Assembly (NCBI GenBank): GCA_030430385.1
Contig: JAUIFO010000003.1
Location: forward strand, 1 to 64,000
Direction of reading: 5' to 3'
Source of the DNA: Bacteroidia bacterium
Lineage (GTDB): Bacteria; Bacteroidota; Bacteroidia; Flavobacteriales; Flavobacteriaceae
DNA: 64,000 nucleotides
Shown here: positions 54,072 through 64,000 of the stretch, in pieces
Numbering within the stretch: the first letter of the stretch is position 1
Layout: the number at the start of each line of letters is the position of its first letter
Notes under the pieces: generated by a model
The model's database searches: none
What the model saw: the letters and a program-made list of their open reading frames with translations, nothing else
What the model was told of the DNA's origin: nothing
Position numbers and translations under genes: made by a program

Positions 54072-54602
54072 TTAATGCTCTTTATCAATTAAATTAACTT
54101 CAACTGCTCCTGTTTCCTTAAGTAAGCTTGTTAATTCTTTTTCGTTACCATGTACGGCAATTTCCATAAGAAAATGATCGTCAGTTGTTCTAGGATCAGG
54201 GTTTTCTGCTTCTTTAAAAGGCCACATTCTACTTCTTAAATAGAACGTAATTACCATTAAATGGGCAGCGAAAAACACGGTTAGCTCAAACATAATTGGA
54301 ACAAAAGCTGGCATGTTTTCCAAATAGCTAAAACTAGGTTTACCACCAATATTTTGAGGCCAATCTTCAATCATAATGAAATTCATCATTAAAATTGCAA
54401 CAGTAAGACCAACACATCCATACATAAAAGATGCAATAGCAATACGTGTTGGAGCTAATCCCATAGCTTTATCCAATCCGTGAACTGGGAATGGTGTATA
54501 TACTTCTTCGATGTGGTGTTTTTCAGACTTAACCTTTTTAACAGCAGCCATTAAAACATCATCATCTGTGTAAATAGCGTGAATTACTTTTGAAGCTTCC
54601 AT
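54072..54602 (-). CDS. actD: Alternative complex III subunit ActD (DUF3341)
   Basis: The 176-residue protein has a soluble N-terminal segment with PFPVHGLDKAMGLAPTRIA, the DUF3341 signature, followed by two membrane helices (about 58-80 and 100-122) and a short acidic tail. It is a structural subunit lacking cofactors. It starts 8 bp after the ActC stop codon. Confidence 0.93.
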   Translation of the reverse strand: MEASKVIHAIYTDDDVLMAAVKKVKSEKHHIEEVYTPFPVHGLDKAMGLAPTRIAIASFMYGCVGLTVAILMMNFIMIEDWPQNIGGKPSFSYLENMPAFVPIMFELTVFFAAHLMVITFYLRSRMWPFKEAENPDPRTTDDHFLMEIAVHGNEKELTSLLKETGAVEVNLIDKEH

Positions 54603-54610
54603 GTACTATT

Positions 54611-56347
54611 TTAATTTATTAATTTTTTTGCCTGTCCAGACCAATCATCACGTTCAGCTCTTCCTGGGAAGGACTCCGTAATTGAATCTAACAAATCGTA
54701 TTCTTTTTTAGTCATTTTACTCACCTGTAAGAAGGTATAAATTCCAATACTATTTAATACCTCTTCCATTTTTGGACCAATACCATTGATCTTCTGTAAG
54801 TCATCAGCTGTTCCAGTATTCGCATCAAAGGTTCCAATACGACCAAGTAAATCACTTACTTTAGCTGAATTGTCTACTTGAGCAGGTTTAGCTTCAGAAG
54901 TAGCAGATGGTAATACCGCTTTACCTGATGTTCTTTCATCAGCACCAGTTCCAACTAGACTATCGCCTCTTTCTCTAATATTTTTATAACGTTCTCCTGA
55001 AGATTTTAAAATTGTCTTTACTTCGGCCTGAGCAATTACAGGGAATGTTCTTGAGTACAATAAGAAGAGTACAAAGAAGAATCCAATCGTTCCTATAAAT
55101 ATTCCAATATCAACAAATGTTGGTGAGAACATTGTCCATGACGATGGTAAATAATCTCTGTGTAATGATGTCACAATAATTACAAAACGCTCAAACCACA
55201 TTCCTATGTTTACTACAATAGAAATAAAGAACGAGAACATGATACTTGTACGTAATTTTTTGAACCACATAAATTGTGGAGAGAATACATTACAGGTCAT
55301 CATTGCCCAATATGCCCAAGCGTAAGGTCCTGTAGCTCTATTTAAGAAGGCGTATTGTTCAAATTCAACTCCAGAATACCAAGCAATGAAAAGCTCAGTG
55401 ATATAAGCTACACCTACTATTGAACCTGTAATCATAATTACAATATTCATTAACTCAATGTGCTGTACTGTTATATAATCTTCGAGGTTACATACTTTTC
55501 TCATAATAATAAGAAGTGTATTTACCATAGCAAATCCAGAGAAAATCGCACCAGCAACGAAATATGGAGGGAATATCGTGGTATGCCATCCAGGAATTAC
55601 AGAAGTAGCGAAGTCAAACGATACAATCGTGTGTACAGAAAGTACAAGAGGTGTTGCTAAACCAGCAAGTACCAGTGATACTTCTTCAAAACGTTGCCAA
55701 TCTTTAGCGCGTCCAGACCATCCAAAACTCAATAAAGAGTATATTTTCTTTTGGAAAGGCTTCACAGCTCTATCTCTAATCATTGCAAAATCAGGAAGCA
55801 GTCCAGTCCACCAGAATACTAATGATACCGAAAGGTAAGTTGAAATTGCAAATACATCCCAAAGTAGTGGAGAGTTAAAGTTTACCCATAACGATCCAAA
55901 TTGATTTGGAATTGGCAACACCCAATATCCTAACCATGGACGACCCATGTGAATGATAGGAAACAAACCTGCTTGAACTACCGAGAAAATCGTCATTGCT
56001 TCTGCAGAACGGTTAATTGCCATTCTCCATTTTTGACGGAAGAGTAAAAGTACCGCAGAAATAAGTGTTCCTGCGTGACCAATACCAACCCACCAAACGA
56101 AGTTAGTAATATCCCAAGCCCAACCAACGGTTTTATTTAAACCCCAAGTTCCGATACCAGTTGATATCGTGTAGATGATACATCCTATTCCCCAAAGGAA
56201 AGCGACAAGTGAAATTGAAAATACAATCCACCAAGATTTATTTGCTTTTCCTTCCACTGGAGCTGCCACATCAATTGATACATCGTGATATGATTTTTCT
56301 CCTGTAACTAAGGGTCTTCTAATAGGTGCTTCGTAATGAGACGCCAT
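54611..56347 (-). CDS. actC: Alternative complex III subunit ActC with C-terminal HhH-type extension
   Basis: The NrfD-like integral membrane part (about 1-430) has about ten helices and NrfD-type segments (GIGHAGTLISAVLLLFRQKWR, VNFNSPLLWDVFAISTYLSVS). The 578 residues include a long C-terminal extension: an Ala/Ser/Lys-rich linker (about 470-510), then residues 517-578 containing LQKINGIGPKMEEVLNSIGI, a helix-hairpin-helix of the kind seen in DUF4332 and other small C-terminal domains. ActC binds menaquinol with ActB. The added domain has no known role here. Confidence 0.93.
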   Translation of the reverse strand: MASHYEAPIRRPLVTGEKSYHDVSIDVAAPVEGKANKSWWIVFSISLVAFLWGIGCIIYTISTGIGTWGLNKTVGWAWDITNFVWWVGIGHAGTLISAVLLLFRQKWRMAINRSAEAMTIFSVVQAGLFPIIHMGRPWLGYWVLPIPNQFGSLWVNFNSPLLWDVFAISTYLSVSLVFWWTGLLPDFAMIRDRAVKPFQKKIYSLLSFGWSGRAKDWQRFEEVSLVLAGLATPLVLSVHTIVSFDFATSVIPGWHTTIFPPYFVAGAIFSGFAMVNTLLIIMRKVCNLEDYITVQHIELMNIVIMITGSIVGVAYITELFIAWYSGVEFEQYAFLNRATGPYAWAYWAMMTCNVFSPQFMWFKKLRTSIMFSFFISIVVNIGMWFERFVIIVTSLHRDYLPSSWTMFSPTFVDIGIFIGTIGFFFVLFLLYSRTFPVIAQAEVKTILKSSGERYKNIRERGDSLVGTGADERTSGKAVLPSATSEAKPAQVDNSAKVSDLLGRIGTFDANTGTADDLQKINGIGPKMEEVLNSIGIYTFLQVSKMTKKEYDLLDSITESFPGRAERDDWSGQAKKLIN

Positions 56348-56377
56348 AATCTGTTATAATTGTTTCTTAATTAATTT

Positions 56378-59300
56378 TTATGCTTCAGTTGTATTTCTCA
56401 CTTTAACATGATACTGAACATTAGGTTTAGTACCAACACTTTCTAATAAGTGATACATACGATCATCTTCTAAAAGTTCTGCAACTTTACTCTCTTTATC
56501 ATTGATGTCTCCAAACACCATTGCACCACTACTACATGCAGCAGAACAAGCGGTTTGGAATTCACCATCTTTAATTTCTCTACCATCACGCTTAGCATCA
56601 AGGATCGTTTTCTGTGTTTTTTGGATACACATTGAACATTTTTCCATAACACCACGTGAACGTACAACCACATCTGGATTTAATACCATACGTCCTAAAT
56701 CATCATTCATATGGTAATCAAACTCATCGTTCTTAGCATATAAGAACCAGTTAAAACGGCGTACTTTATAAGGACAGTTGTTTGCACAGTAACGCGTTCC
56801 AACACAACGGTTGTAAGCCATGTGGTTTTGACCTTGACGACCATGAGATGTTGCTGCCACTGGACAAACTGTTTCACAAGGTGCGTGATTACAATGTTGA
56901 CACATTACAGGCTGGAATGCTACCTGAGGGTTGTCTGCAGGGTTTTCCATTTCTCCAAATCCTCCAAGAGATCCATTATCTCCCCAAAGACCAGAGAATC
57001 CATCTTTCTTTTCATCATCTTGCTCGAAGGTATCTTCAGAAGAATAATATCTATCAATACGTAACCAGTGCATATCACGACTACGTCTTACTTCTTCTTT
57101 ACCAACAACTGGCACGTTGTTCTCTGCGTGACAAGCAATCACACAAGCACCACATCCAGTACAGGCATTTAAATCAATTGACAAGTTAAAGTGATGTCCG
57201 ATAGAACGATCAAACTCATCCCATAAATCCACTTCAGGAGATGTTACAGGAGTCTCAACATGATTTAATGATACCACAGGAATTGGATTCCAGTGAGATT
57301 TATCTTTAGTATTAAATATTTCTAGTGTCGTTTCTCTAATAATATCACCACGACCCATTAAAGTGTTTTGTAACTGAACACATGCAAATTCGTGCATGCC
57401 TGATGCCTTAGAAATAGTAACATCTTGAGCATTGTTCAAGTTTTGATATAATGGGTAGGCATTGACACCTGTTTTCATTTCATCTTTTAATCCAGATGTT
57501 CTACCATAACCAAATGATAAACCAACGGATCCTTTAGCTTGACCAGGTTGAATAATTACTGGTACATTTTTTACAGTTGTTCCGTTAACAGTAACATCTA
57601 CATAACTACCATTAAGTGCACCAGTAGCCTCATGCTCATTGACAAGGCTCATTGACTTAGCATCAGCTGCAGAAATCGTTAAGTAGTTATCCCAAGATGT
57701 TCTAGTAATTGGATCTGGAAACTCTTGTAACCAAGGGTTATTAGCTTGTTGACCATCTCCCATTCCAGTTTTTGCATACAACTGAAGCTCCATTCCAGAA
57801 GACTTAGCAGATGAAGCCAAAGCTCTGGCTGCAGAACCAGCTGGAATAGCTGCAATTCCAGCACCTCCTGAAGAAACAGTAGACGTTGAAGTTGTTGTTA
57901 CATATTCATCTTTATCATCCTCTTTCAATCCAACTCCAACAGCAACATCATGAATGATACCGCCAACAAATGTTCTATCTTTTTTATCTTTTAACTTAGT
58001 AGTTGTTTGTGTAGATGACGATCCTGGACGACTATCAAAAGCTCCTGGAACAAATACACCATCTTGAACAGCTTTATTGAATGAACTTCCTGTTAAGATT
58101 GAAGCTCCCCAAACCTCTTTGATGTAATCACGATACGTCATATCCTTACCTAACCACTTGATTAGTGATTCTTGGAATTGACGTGTGTCAAATAATGGAC
58201 GAATCGTAGGCTGCATCACACTGTAATGACCTTTCTTCAACTCAACATCTCCCCATGATTCTAAATAGTGAGGTGTTGCCGCAATATAATTACAAGTAGC
58301 AGCTGTTTCATCAGCTTTCATTGAAAACGAAACTGAAAGTTCTGTTTTCTTCAATCCTTCAGCAAAATCAGAAGCATTTGGTAAAGTATACATTGGATTA
58401 ACACCACTCATTAGAATAGCACCAACCTTTCCAGCATTCATATCAGAAACTAAAGACATCACATCCTTAGCATTACCTTGTCTTGTTTTAATTGGTGTTT
58501 TAGGATCAAATGCTTTACTTCCTAAAGACTCATTGATAGCTAGTGCAACCGTTTGAGCATTGACATCTTGGATACCAGTGACCAATACACCATTACTTCC
58601 TGCTTTCTTTAATTCGTTAGCTGTGCTTTGAATAGCAGCGTTAATATGTTCAGGAAGGTCTGTAGTCACAGAACCTCCAACTATTAAACTGTATAATTTA
58701 GCTAAAGCCTGTTTTTGTTGACTTGGTGTTAAAGGCACACGCTTATCAGCGTTAGCACCAGACAATGACATATTCGATTCAAATTGAATATGGCGAGACA
58801 TTTTACCTTCTTTAGGCACACGTCCTTTAGCATATCCAGAATCAAATCCGCCACCTTGCCAATCACCTAAGAAATCAGCACCAACAGACACTATAGTTGT
58901 AGCTTTTTCAAAATCGTAATTCGCTAATCCTCTTTCACCATATTTAGCTTGGTAAGCATCTAGTGCAGCAGATTCAGAAACTGCATCATATACTACATGT
59001 CTAACATTACCATATTTTGAAGCAAATTCAGAAATTAACTTAGACGTAGAAGGACTCGCAAAAGTTTGGGTTAGTAATACAATTTGTTTTCCAGAATTTT
59101 TAACTGCTTCCAATGCTTTTCCAACCTCTTCATCAAACGTTGCCCAAGATATTGAAGCATCACCTTTCATTGGAGATTTTACACGTGTAATATCGTACAA
59201 CCCTAAAACAGAAGCATTAACTCTAGCATTAGCACCACTACCTGTAGTTGCTAAGTCGTTATTTTCAACTTTGATAGGTCGTCCTTCTCTAGTTTTAATT

Positions 59301-59629
59301 AAGATACTTGCAAAATCATAACCATCAGCAATAGTTGTTGCATAATAATTTGCAACACCTGGAATAATTTCTTCTGGCTGAACCACATAAGGAATAGATT
59401 TAATCACTGGTCCTTCACAAGCTGCTAAAGATGCAGCTGCAGTACTAAATCCTACGTATTTTAAAAAGTCACGACGCGTCGTAGAAGAAGATTCCAAAGA
59501 TGCTTTATCACTTAAAAATTCATCTGTAGGAATTTCGTTAACAAATTCGTTTTCTTTGAGCGTCTCAACAATAGAGCTATTTTCGTTTAGCTCTTCAACA
59601 CTTTTCCAGTATTTCTTGTTTGATGACAT
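56378..59629 (-). CDS. actB: Alternative complex III subunit ActB (molybdopterin-oxidoreductase-like with Fe-S domain)
   Basis: The 1083-residue protein starts with a Tat-type signal (TTRRDFLKYVGFSTAAASLAAC, a twin-arginine followed by a lipobox-like Cys). The B1 part (about 75-720) resembles molybdopterin oxidoreductases without a cofactor. The B2 part (about 790-1070) holds the Fe-S ligands: CTGCGACVIACH, CQHCNHAPCETVCPV, CVGTRYCANNCPY and CSMCIQ...TACSAACSSG. It relays electrons from quinol to ActA/ActE. It follows actA by 34 bp. Confidence 0.95.
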   Translation of the reverse strand: MSSNKKYWKSVEELNENSSIVETLKENEFVNEIPTDEFLSDKASLESSSTTRRDFLKYVGFSTAAASLAACEGPVIKSIPYVVQPEEIIPGVANYYATTIADGYDFASILIKTREGRPIKVENNDLATTGSGANARVNASVLGLYDITRVKSPMKGDASISWATFDEEVGKALEAVKNSGKQIVLLTQTFASPSTSKLISEFASKYGNVRHVVYDAVSESAALDAYQAKYGERGLANYDFEKATTIVSVGADFLGDWQGGGFDSGYAKGRVPKEGKMSRHIQFESNMSLSGANADKRVPLTPSQQKQALAKLYSLIVGGSVTTDLPEHINAAIQSTANELKKAGSNGVLVTGIQDVNAQTVALAINESLGSKAFDPKTPIKTRQGNAKDVMSLVSDMNAGKVGAILMSGVNPMYTLPNASDFAEGLKKTELSVSFSMKADETAATCNYIAATPHYLESWGDVELKKGHYSVMQPTIRPLFDTRQFQESLIKWLGKDMTYRDYIKEVWGASILTGSSFNKAVQDGVFVPGAFDSRPGSSSTQTTTKLKDKKDRTFVGGIIHDVAVGVGLKEDDKDEYVTTTSTSTVSSGGAGIAAIPAGSAARALASSAKSSGMELQLYAKTGMGDGQQANNPWLQEFPDPITRTSWDNYLTISAADAKSMSLVNEHEATGALNGSYVDVTVNGTTVKNVPVIIQPGQAKGSVGLSFGYGRTSGLKDEMKTGVNAYPLYQNLNNAQDVTISKASGMHEFACVQLQNTLMGRGDIIRETTLEIFNTKDKSHWNPIPVVSLNHVETPVTSPEVDLWDEFDRSIGHHFNLSIDLNACTGCGACVIACHAENNVPVVGKEEVRRSRDMHWLRIDRYYSSEDTFEQDDEKKDGFSGLWGDNGSLGGFGEMENPADNPQVAFQPVMCQHCNHAPCETVCPVAATSHGRQGQNHMAYNRCVGTRYCANNCPYKVRRFNWFLYAKNDEFDYHMNDDLGRMVLNPDVVVRSRGVMEKCSMCIQKTQKTILDAKRDGREIKDGEFQTACSAACSSGAMVFGDINDKESKVAELLEDDRMYHLLESVGTKPNVQYHVKVRNTTEA

Positions 59630-59663
59630 ATTATATAATTGAATTACTTCGTATTAAATTTTA

Positions 59664-60950
59664 TTAGTAATGGCACTTTCCACATTCTAAACCACCCATT
59701 TGAGCAGCAGTAAGTTTTTCAACACCATATTTTTTAGATAATTCTTCGTGTATTTTAGTGTAATACGCATTATCCTTTACATTAACTTCGGTTTCTCTAT
59801 GACAATTGATACACCATCCCATTGTAAGTGATGAATGTTGGTACATCACTTCCATTTCTTCAACTGGACCATGACATGTTTGACACTCAACACCAGCAAC
59901 AGAAACGTGTTGTGAGTGATTGAAATATGCGAAGTCTGGTAAGTTGTGAATTCTAACCCATTTGATAGGCTTAGCTTCACCTGAGTATTTTTGACCATCC
60001 CATCCAACAGCATCGTAAAGCTTTTGAATTTCTGCGTTATAATCAACACCGTATTCCGCAAGACCTTCAGCTTGAGTTTCCGGAGCTACTTCATAGATAG
60101 ATTTATGACAATTCATACAGATATTCATAGATGGAATACCTGATTGCTTACTCACTCTTGCAGACGAGTGACAGTATTTACAATCTATACCATTATCACC
60201 AGCGTGGATTCTGTGTGAATAATGAATTGGCTGTACAGGCTCATATCCTTGATCAACACCAATTTGCGATAAGTAACCATACACAAAATACGCACTTGCA
60301 AGCAAGAAGAAGATGGTTGTTACTAAGACTAAGAATTGATTTTGAACAAACGCCTTCCAAATTGGAATCGTCTTGTCTTTAGCAACATCAATGCCTTTAG
60401 CTTCAGCAAAACTATTTAAAGTTCTACGCACTAAGATCAATGCTAATGCTAATAAAGCGAATAACACTGCTAAAGCACCAAGAATCAACTTATTTGAAGC
60501 TCCACCGCTTGTATCATCAGTCTGTTCTGGTTTATCATCTTCGATGATTATCTCTTTCTTTGGTTCAGCAGTATATGCTAAAATATCTGTAATATCTTGA
60601 TCAGACAATTGTGGAAAAGCAGTCATTGCTGTATTGTTCCACTCTTTAAAAACCTTATTTGCGTAAGCGTCTCCTGACTTAATTACACCTGCACTATTTC
60701 TGATCCAATTATTTAACCATTCGCGATCTAAGCCTTGCTCATCGGCTAGACGCGCTTCAACATTACGAAGCATTGGCCCTGTCATATCACGATCTAGTTG
60801 GTGACATGCGGCACAATTGGTATTAAATAACGTTTTTCCTTTTGCTGGATCTCCTTCTTGAGCAGTAAGTGAAGTAGAAATTGTGAGTAAAAAAACTAAC
60901 CCTAAATTGAGAAATTTTGATGTTAGTTTACGGTAAATCACCTGTGTCAT
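59664..60950 (-). CDS. actA: Alternative complex III subunit ActA, multiheme cytochrome with fused cytochrome c domain
   Basis: From the ATG at 60950 the protein has 428 residues with a signal sequence (1-30), six CxxCH sites (46-50, 257-261, 278-282, 356-360, 380-384, 423-427) and two membrane helices (about 157-174 and 207-228). The first heme sits in a separate N-terminal cytochrome c domain; the other five form the ActA pentaheme part. A perfect -7 promoter element lies between 60950 and the upstream ATG at 61046, so the long form is rejected. It is the first gene of the act-cta operon. Confidence 0.94.
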   Translation of the reverse strand: MTQVIYRKLTSKFLNLGLVFLLTISTSLTAQEGDPAKGKTLFNTNCAACHQLDRDMTGPMLRNVEARLADEQGLDREWLNNWIRNSAGVIKSGDAYANKVFKEWNNTAMTAFPQLSDQDITDILAYTAEPKKEIIIEDDKPEQTDDTSGGASNKLILGALAVLFALLALALILVRRTLNSFAEAKGIDVAKDKTIPIWKAFVQNQFLVLVTTIFFLLASAYFVYGYLSQIGVDQGYEPVQPIHYSHRIHAGDNGIDCKYCHSSARVSKQSGIPSMNICMNCHKSIYEVAPETQAEGLAEYGVDYNAEIQKLYDAVGWDGQKYSGEAKPIKWVRIHNLPDFAYFNHSQHVSVAGVECQTCHGPVEEMEVMYQHSSLTMGWCINCHRETEVNVKDNAYYTKIHEELSKKYGVEKLTAAQMGGLECGKCHY

Positions 60951-61032
60951 AGTGTTAGTTGAATTATCTTCTAAACTTTGGTATGATTTTTTCTTAAATA
61001 TAATTGAAAAAAATCGTTTATAAAATCTCACG

Positions 61033-61040
61033 CAAAAATA
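61033..61040 (-). promoter_or_regulatory. -7 promoter element for act-cta operon
   Basis: TATTTTTG on the minus strand matches TAnnTTTG exactly. The predicted leader is about 75 nt. TTTC replaces the -33 TTTG about 20-22 nt upstream. Confidence 0.55.
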
Positions 61041-61195
61041 ATACATAAAGTGGATTTCCGAAATGTTAGTGAAGTGTTAATACATAATTTATAAAGATTC
61101 TAAATAACATTTTTAGTCTACTTGAAGTTATATATTCAAACGAAACCTAAAATCAATAAAAAAAATTCATTTTCTTTGCATAAAATCAAAACGTT

Positions 61196-61582
61196 ATGGC
61201 GACAATACAATCTAAAATTACATTTCTTGCACTTTTATTTTTAGCATTTACTCAGGTGTCATTTTCTCAAGAAGGTACTGTAACTGTTGAGCAAGATTCT
61301 GATATTGACAAATTACTAGAATACAAAAAGGACATAAAAACGGTAAATCTTTATAAAATTCAGATTTATTCTGGAACACGATCTGGTGCTGAAAATTCGA
61401 AACGTAACTTTCTAAACACTTACAGCGAATGGCCAGTGAGCATGGAATTTGATTCACCTAATACAAAGATTTGGGTAGGTAATTTTAGAAGTCGGTTAGA
61501 AGCCGATAAAGCGCTACTAAAAATTAAAAGAAAGTATGCTAATGCTTTTATTTTTGAGCCTAAAAAAGACAAAAAGAAGTAA
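61196..61582 (+). CDS. SPOR-domain protein
   Basis: The 128-residue protein has a signal peptide (about 1-25, VSFS-QE), a short acidic linker and a SPOR domain (about 50-125: YKIQIYSGTRSGAENSKRNF, KIWVGNFRSRLEADKALLKIKRKY). SPOR domains bind denuded glycan strands of peptidoglycan. It ends with a Lys-rich tail. It is divergent from actA and convergent to infB, with a shared terminator. Its specific role is unknown. Confidence 0.88.
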   Translation: MATIQSKITFLALLFLAFTQVSFSQEGTVTVEQDSDIDKLLEYKKDIKTVNLYKIQIYSGTRSGAENSKRNFLNTYSEWPVSMEFDSPNTKIWVGNFRSRLEADKALLKIKRKYANAFIFEPKKDKKK

Positions 61583-61604
61583 GTTTTATTTGACTTAAGA
61601 ACAC

Positions 61605-61637
61605 AAAAAAGGCAACCAATCTGGTTGCCTTTTTTTA
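61605..61637. terminator. Bidirectional terminator between SPOR gene and infB
   Basis: The arms AAAAAGGCAACC and GGTTGCCTTTTT around a 5-nt loop form a strong stem, with A and T tracts on both sides that fit termination of both convergent genes. Confidence 0.92.
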
Positions 61638-61651
61638 ATAATTCTTCTTAA

Positions 61652-64000
61652 TTATTTCAACTTCTTTTTAACTTCTACTTCTTGGAAAGCTTCTAGGACA
61701 TCATCAACTTGAATATCGTTGTATCCTTTCAATTGCATACCACAATCGTAGCCTTTAGAAACTTCTTTAACGTCATCTTTGAAACGCTTCAGAGATACAA
61801 GTTCACCAGTGTGGATCACAACACCATCACGAATTAATCTAATACCAGAATTTCTGTAGATTTTTCCGTTAGTGACCATACATCCAGCAATGGTTCCGAT
61901 TTTGGAGATTTTAAAAGTTTCTCTAATTTCTGCTGTACCTGTAACTTCTTCTTTAAGCTCAGGAGACAACATTCCTTCCATTGCATCTTTCAGGTCATTG
62001 ATCGCATCATAAATAATTGAATATGTTCTGATGTCGATTTCTTCATTATCAGCAATTTGACGTGCATTACCCATTGGTCTTACGTTAAATCCGATAATAA
62101 TAGCATCGGAAGCAGTTGCTAACAACACATCACTTTCTGTGATTGCTCCAACACCTTTATGAATAATATTTACTTGTATTTCTTCAGTAGATAACTTTTG
62201 GAATGAATCGGTTAAGGCTTCCACAGAACCATCCACATCACCTTTAAGAATGATATTCAATTCTTGGAAATCACCAAGTGCGATACGACGACCAATTTCA
62301 TCTAAGGTAATATGTCGCTGTGTTCTTACAGATTGCTCACGTTGTAATTGCGTACGCTTTGCTGCAATTTGTTTTGCCTCTCTCTCGTCATCAAAAATAT
62401 TGAACTTATCACCAGCTTGAGGTGCACCATCAAGACCTAAGATAGACACAGGCGTAGATGGTCCAGCTTCTTTGACTTCTTTTCCTCTTTCGTCATGCAT
62501 TGCTTTAACCTTTCCACTGTTTTTTCCTGCTAAAACGTAATCTCCAATACGCAGCGTTCCAGCTTGCACTAAAATCGTAGATACATACCCACGACCTTTA
62601 TCTAAAAAGGCTTCTACAACAGTACCTGCAGCATTTTTATCTGGATTAGCTTTCAGCTCTAAAAGTTCGGCTTCAAGCAATACTTTTTCAAGTAATTCTT
62701 TGATTCCTGTACCATTCTTAGCAGAGATGTCATGCGACTGGATCTTTCCACCCCAATCTTCAACTAATAAATTCATATTAGCCAACTCCTCTTTAACTTT
62801 ATCAGGATTAGCACCAGGTTTATCAATTTTATTGATAGCAAACACAATAGGCACTTCAGCTGCTTGTGCATGCGCAATAGCTTCTTTGGTTTGTGGCATC
62901 ACAGCATCATCTGCTGCAATCACAATAATAGCCAAGTCGGTTACCTGAGCACCACGAGCACGCATTGCTGTAAAGGCCTCGTGACCTGGAGTATCTAAGA
63001 ATGTAATTTTTTGTCCGCTACTTAAGGTCACTCCATAAGCACCAATGTGCTGAGTAATTCCTCCAGATTCACCAGCGATTACATTTTCTTCACGTATATA
63101 ATCTAACAAAGAGGTTTTACCATGATCTACGTGACCCATAACCGTAACGATTGGTGCACGTGGTTCTAAATCTTCTGGTTTGTCTTCAACCTCTTCAATA
63201 GCTTCTTCAATATCAGCCGTTACGAAATCGACTTCATATCCAAATTCATCAGCAACAACAGATAACGTTTCTGCATCAAGACGTTGGTTCATGGTCACCA
63301 TCATTCCAAGAGACATACATGCTGAGATGATTTCGGTAACAGACACATTCATCATGGTTGCAACTTCACTTGCAGTAACAAATTCGGTTACTTTTAACAC
63401 CTTACTTTCAGCTGCTTCAGCTTGTAGATCTTTTTCGGTCTGTTCTCTATGTTGATCTCTTTTCTCTCTACGGTATTTGGCACCTTTACCTTTATTAGAC
63501 TTTCCTTGAAGTTTCTCTAAAGTTTCACGAACTTGCTTTTGTACTTCTTCAGCACTTGGCTCTTCTTTTACAACAGTTGGGCGTTTCCCTTTTTTGAAGC
63601 CGCCTCTTTGATTTCCTCTATTACCAAAGTTGTTGTCGCCTCCACCTTTACTAATACGTCTTCTCTTTTTCTTATTGCCATCTGAAGCATTACCGGAAGT
63701 CTTTTTATCTTCTTTTTTCTTCTTAGGTTTATTGAATTTAGAGAGGTCTATTTTTTCGCCAGCAATAGTTGGTCCACTAAGTTTTTTGTATTGTGTCTTA
63801 AGCGTCTCATCAGCAGGTTCCTGCGCTGGAGCTTCTTTCTTTTCAGGTTTCTTTTCAGGCTCTTTTTTAGGTGTTTTCTTTTTGGCAACAGGCTTTGGCG
63901 TTTCCTCTTTTGGTTTTTCTTCAACCACTTCTTCTTTTGGAGCTTCGGGTTTAGGAGCTTCCAAATCAATTTTACCAACCTGTTTAGGTCCTGTTAAATC
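61652..64000 (-). CDS. infB: Translation initiation factor IF-2, 5' end cut by window edge
   Basis: The frame is open to the right edge (782 codons visible). A TTG at 63964 is not the true start, since the upstream residues ([10 protein letters not shown]) continue the usual Bacteroidota IF-2 N-terminal region. A long Lys/Glu/Pro-rich linker (about 15-175 of the visible part) precedes the G domain: G1 [10 protein letters not shown]2 [11 protein letters not shown]3 DTPGHEAF, G4 NKID and G5 SAKNGTG. The C-terminal domains follow to a Lys-rich end. IF-2 delivers fMet-tRNA to the 30S subunit. Confidence 0.97.
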   Translation of the reverse strand, partial: DLTGPKQVGKIDLEAPKPEAPKEEVVEEKPKEETPKPVAKKKTPKKEPEKKPEKKEAPAQEPADETLKTQYKKLSGPTIAGEKIDLSKFNKPKKKKEDKKTSGNASDGNKKKRRRISKGGGDNNFGNRGNQRGGFKKGKRPTVVKEEPSAEEVQKQVRETLEKLQGKSNKGKGAKYRREKRDQHREQTEKDLQAEAAESKVLKVTEFVTASEVATMMNVSVTEIISACMSLGMMVTMNQRLDAETLSVVADEFGYEVDFVTADIEEAIEEVEDKPEDLEPRAPIVTVMGHVDHGKTSLLDYIREENVIAGESGGITQHIGAYGVTLSSGQKITFLDTPGHEAFTAMRARGAQVTDLAIIVIAADDAVMPQTKEAIAHAQAAEVPIVFAINKIDKPGANPDKVKEELANMNLLVEDWGGKIQSHDISAKNGTGIKELLEKVLLEAELLELKANPDKNAAGTVVEAFLDKGRGYVSTILVQAGTLRIGDYVLAGKNSGKVKAMHDERGKEVKEAGPSTPVSILGLDGAPQAGDKFNIFDDEREAKQIAAKRTQLQREQSVRTQRHITLDEIGRRIALGDFQELNIILKGDVDGSVEALTDSFQKLSTEEIQVNIIHKGVGAITESDVLLATASDAIIIGFNVRPMGNARQIADNEEIDIRTYSIIYDAINDLKDAMEGMLSPELKEEVTGTAEIRETFKISKIGTIAGCMVTNGKIYRNSGIRLIRDGVVIHTGELVSLKRFKDDVKEVSKGYDCGMQLKGYNDIQVDDVLEAFQEVEVKKKLK

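Noticed and set aside
60951..61046. Upstream ATG for ActA
   Set aside because: A perfect -7 promoter element lies downstream of it, and the signal peptide follows the ATG at 60950.
1..64000. CRISPR arrays, tRNA/rRNA genes, insertion sequences, prophage and origin
   Set aside because: I found no direct-repeat array, cloverleaf, transposase, integrase or phage gene, and no DnaA-box cluster.

Overview
The window is a chromosomal segment from a marine-type member of the Flavobacteriaceae (Bacteroidota); the genus cannot be decided from the sequence. The evidence is AT-rich DNA, weak or absent Shine-Dalgarno sequences, perfect TAnnTTTG -7 promoter elements ahead of several genes, the gliding/type IX secretion protein SprA, a RemB-like protein, an alternative complex III (ActA-F) operon joined to cytochrome oxidase genes, DUF5686 and T9SS-cargo-type surface proteins, and IF-2 at the right edge. 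Nearly all of the DNA is coding. I see no tRNA, rRNA, insertion sequence, prophage, CRISPR array or conjugative gene.

Layout. 1-2370 (-): 5' part of a large secreted CUB/PKD/choice-of-anchor-L surface protein cut by the left edge. 2728-6422 (+): an Nfu-type Fe-S scaffold with a duplicated N-domain, a dodecin, two tandem secreted paralogues of unknown function, and an MscS channel. 6423-14381 (-): an efflux operon (ABC ATPase, two permeases, adaptor, TolC, second adaptor) ending in tsaB. 14520-19888 (-): cytochrome oxidase assembly and accessory genes (CxxC small protein, DUF420, SCO, a cysteine-less SCO-like protein, subunit IV, two subunit III genes, heme O synthase). 19986-23871 (-): RemB-like outer-membrane protein and two TonB proteins, all three carrying a TonB-C-type domain. 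23934-35164 (-): vanZ-like, gcvH, sprA (2497 codons), ruvA and maeB. 35329-37686 (+): DUF5686 protein. 37699-45717: a sucrose-type catabolic locus (GH13_18 phosphorylase, PfkB kinase, SUT-like MFS transporter, TonB-dependent receptor without a SusD partner, divergent LacI regulator with two adjacent operators). 45769-49143 (-): queG, a cytochrome P450 and ruvB. 49232-60950 (-): actABCDEF-ctaC-ctaD, the terminal respiratory chain. 61196-61582 (+): SPOR protein. 61652-64000 (-): infB, cut at the right edge.

How the genes work together. ActA-F oxidises menaquinol and passes electrons to the CtaC/CtaD oxidase encoded immediately downstream. The subunits III and IV, the SCO copper chaperone and heme O synthase needed for the same oxidase lie about 30 kb away in a second cluster. 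SprA (T9SS outer-membrane translocon) would export proteins of the kind cut at the left edge, and RemB-like and TonB proteins belong to the same envelope/motility theme. The sugar locus is self-contained: outer-membrane import, inner-membrane import, phosphorolysis, fructose phosphorylation and local control by LacI.

No gene cluster is clearly a new defence or mobile system. The observations I consider most worth checking are the TonB-C domain at the N-terminus of the RemB-like protein, the cysteine-less SCO-like protein next to a canonical SCO, the calcium-binding-type repeat inserted in SprA, histidine-rich segments in ActF and CtaD, the tandem secreted unknown paralogues, and the two-operator LacI switch.
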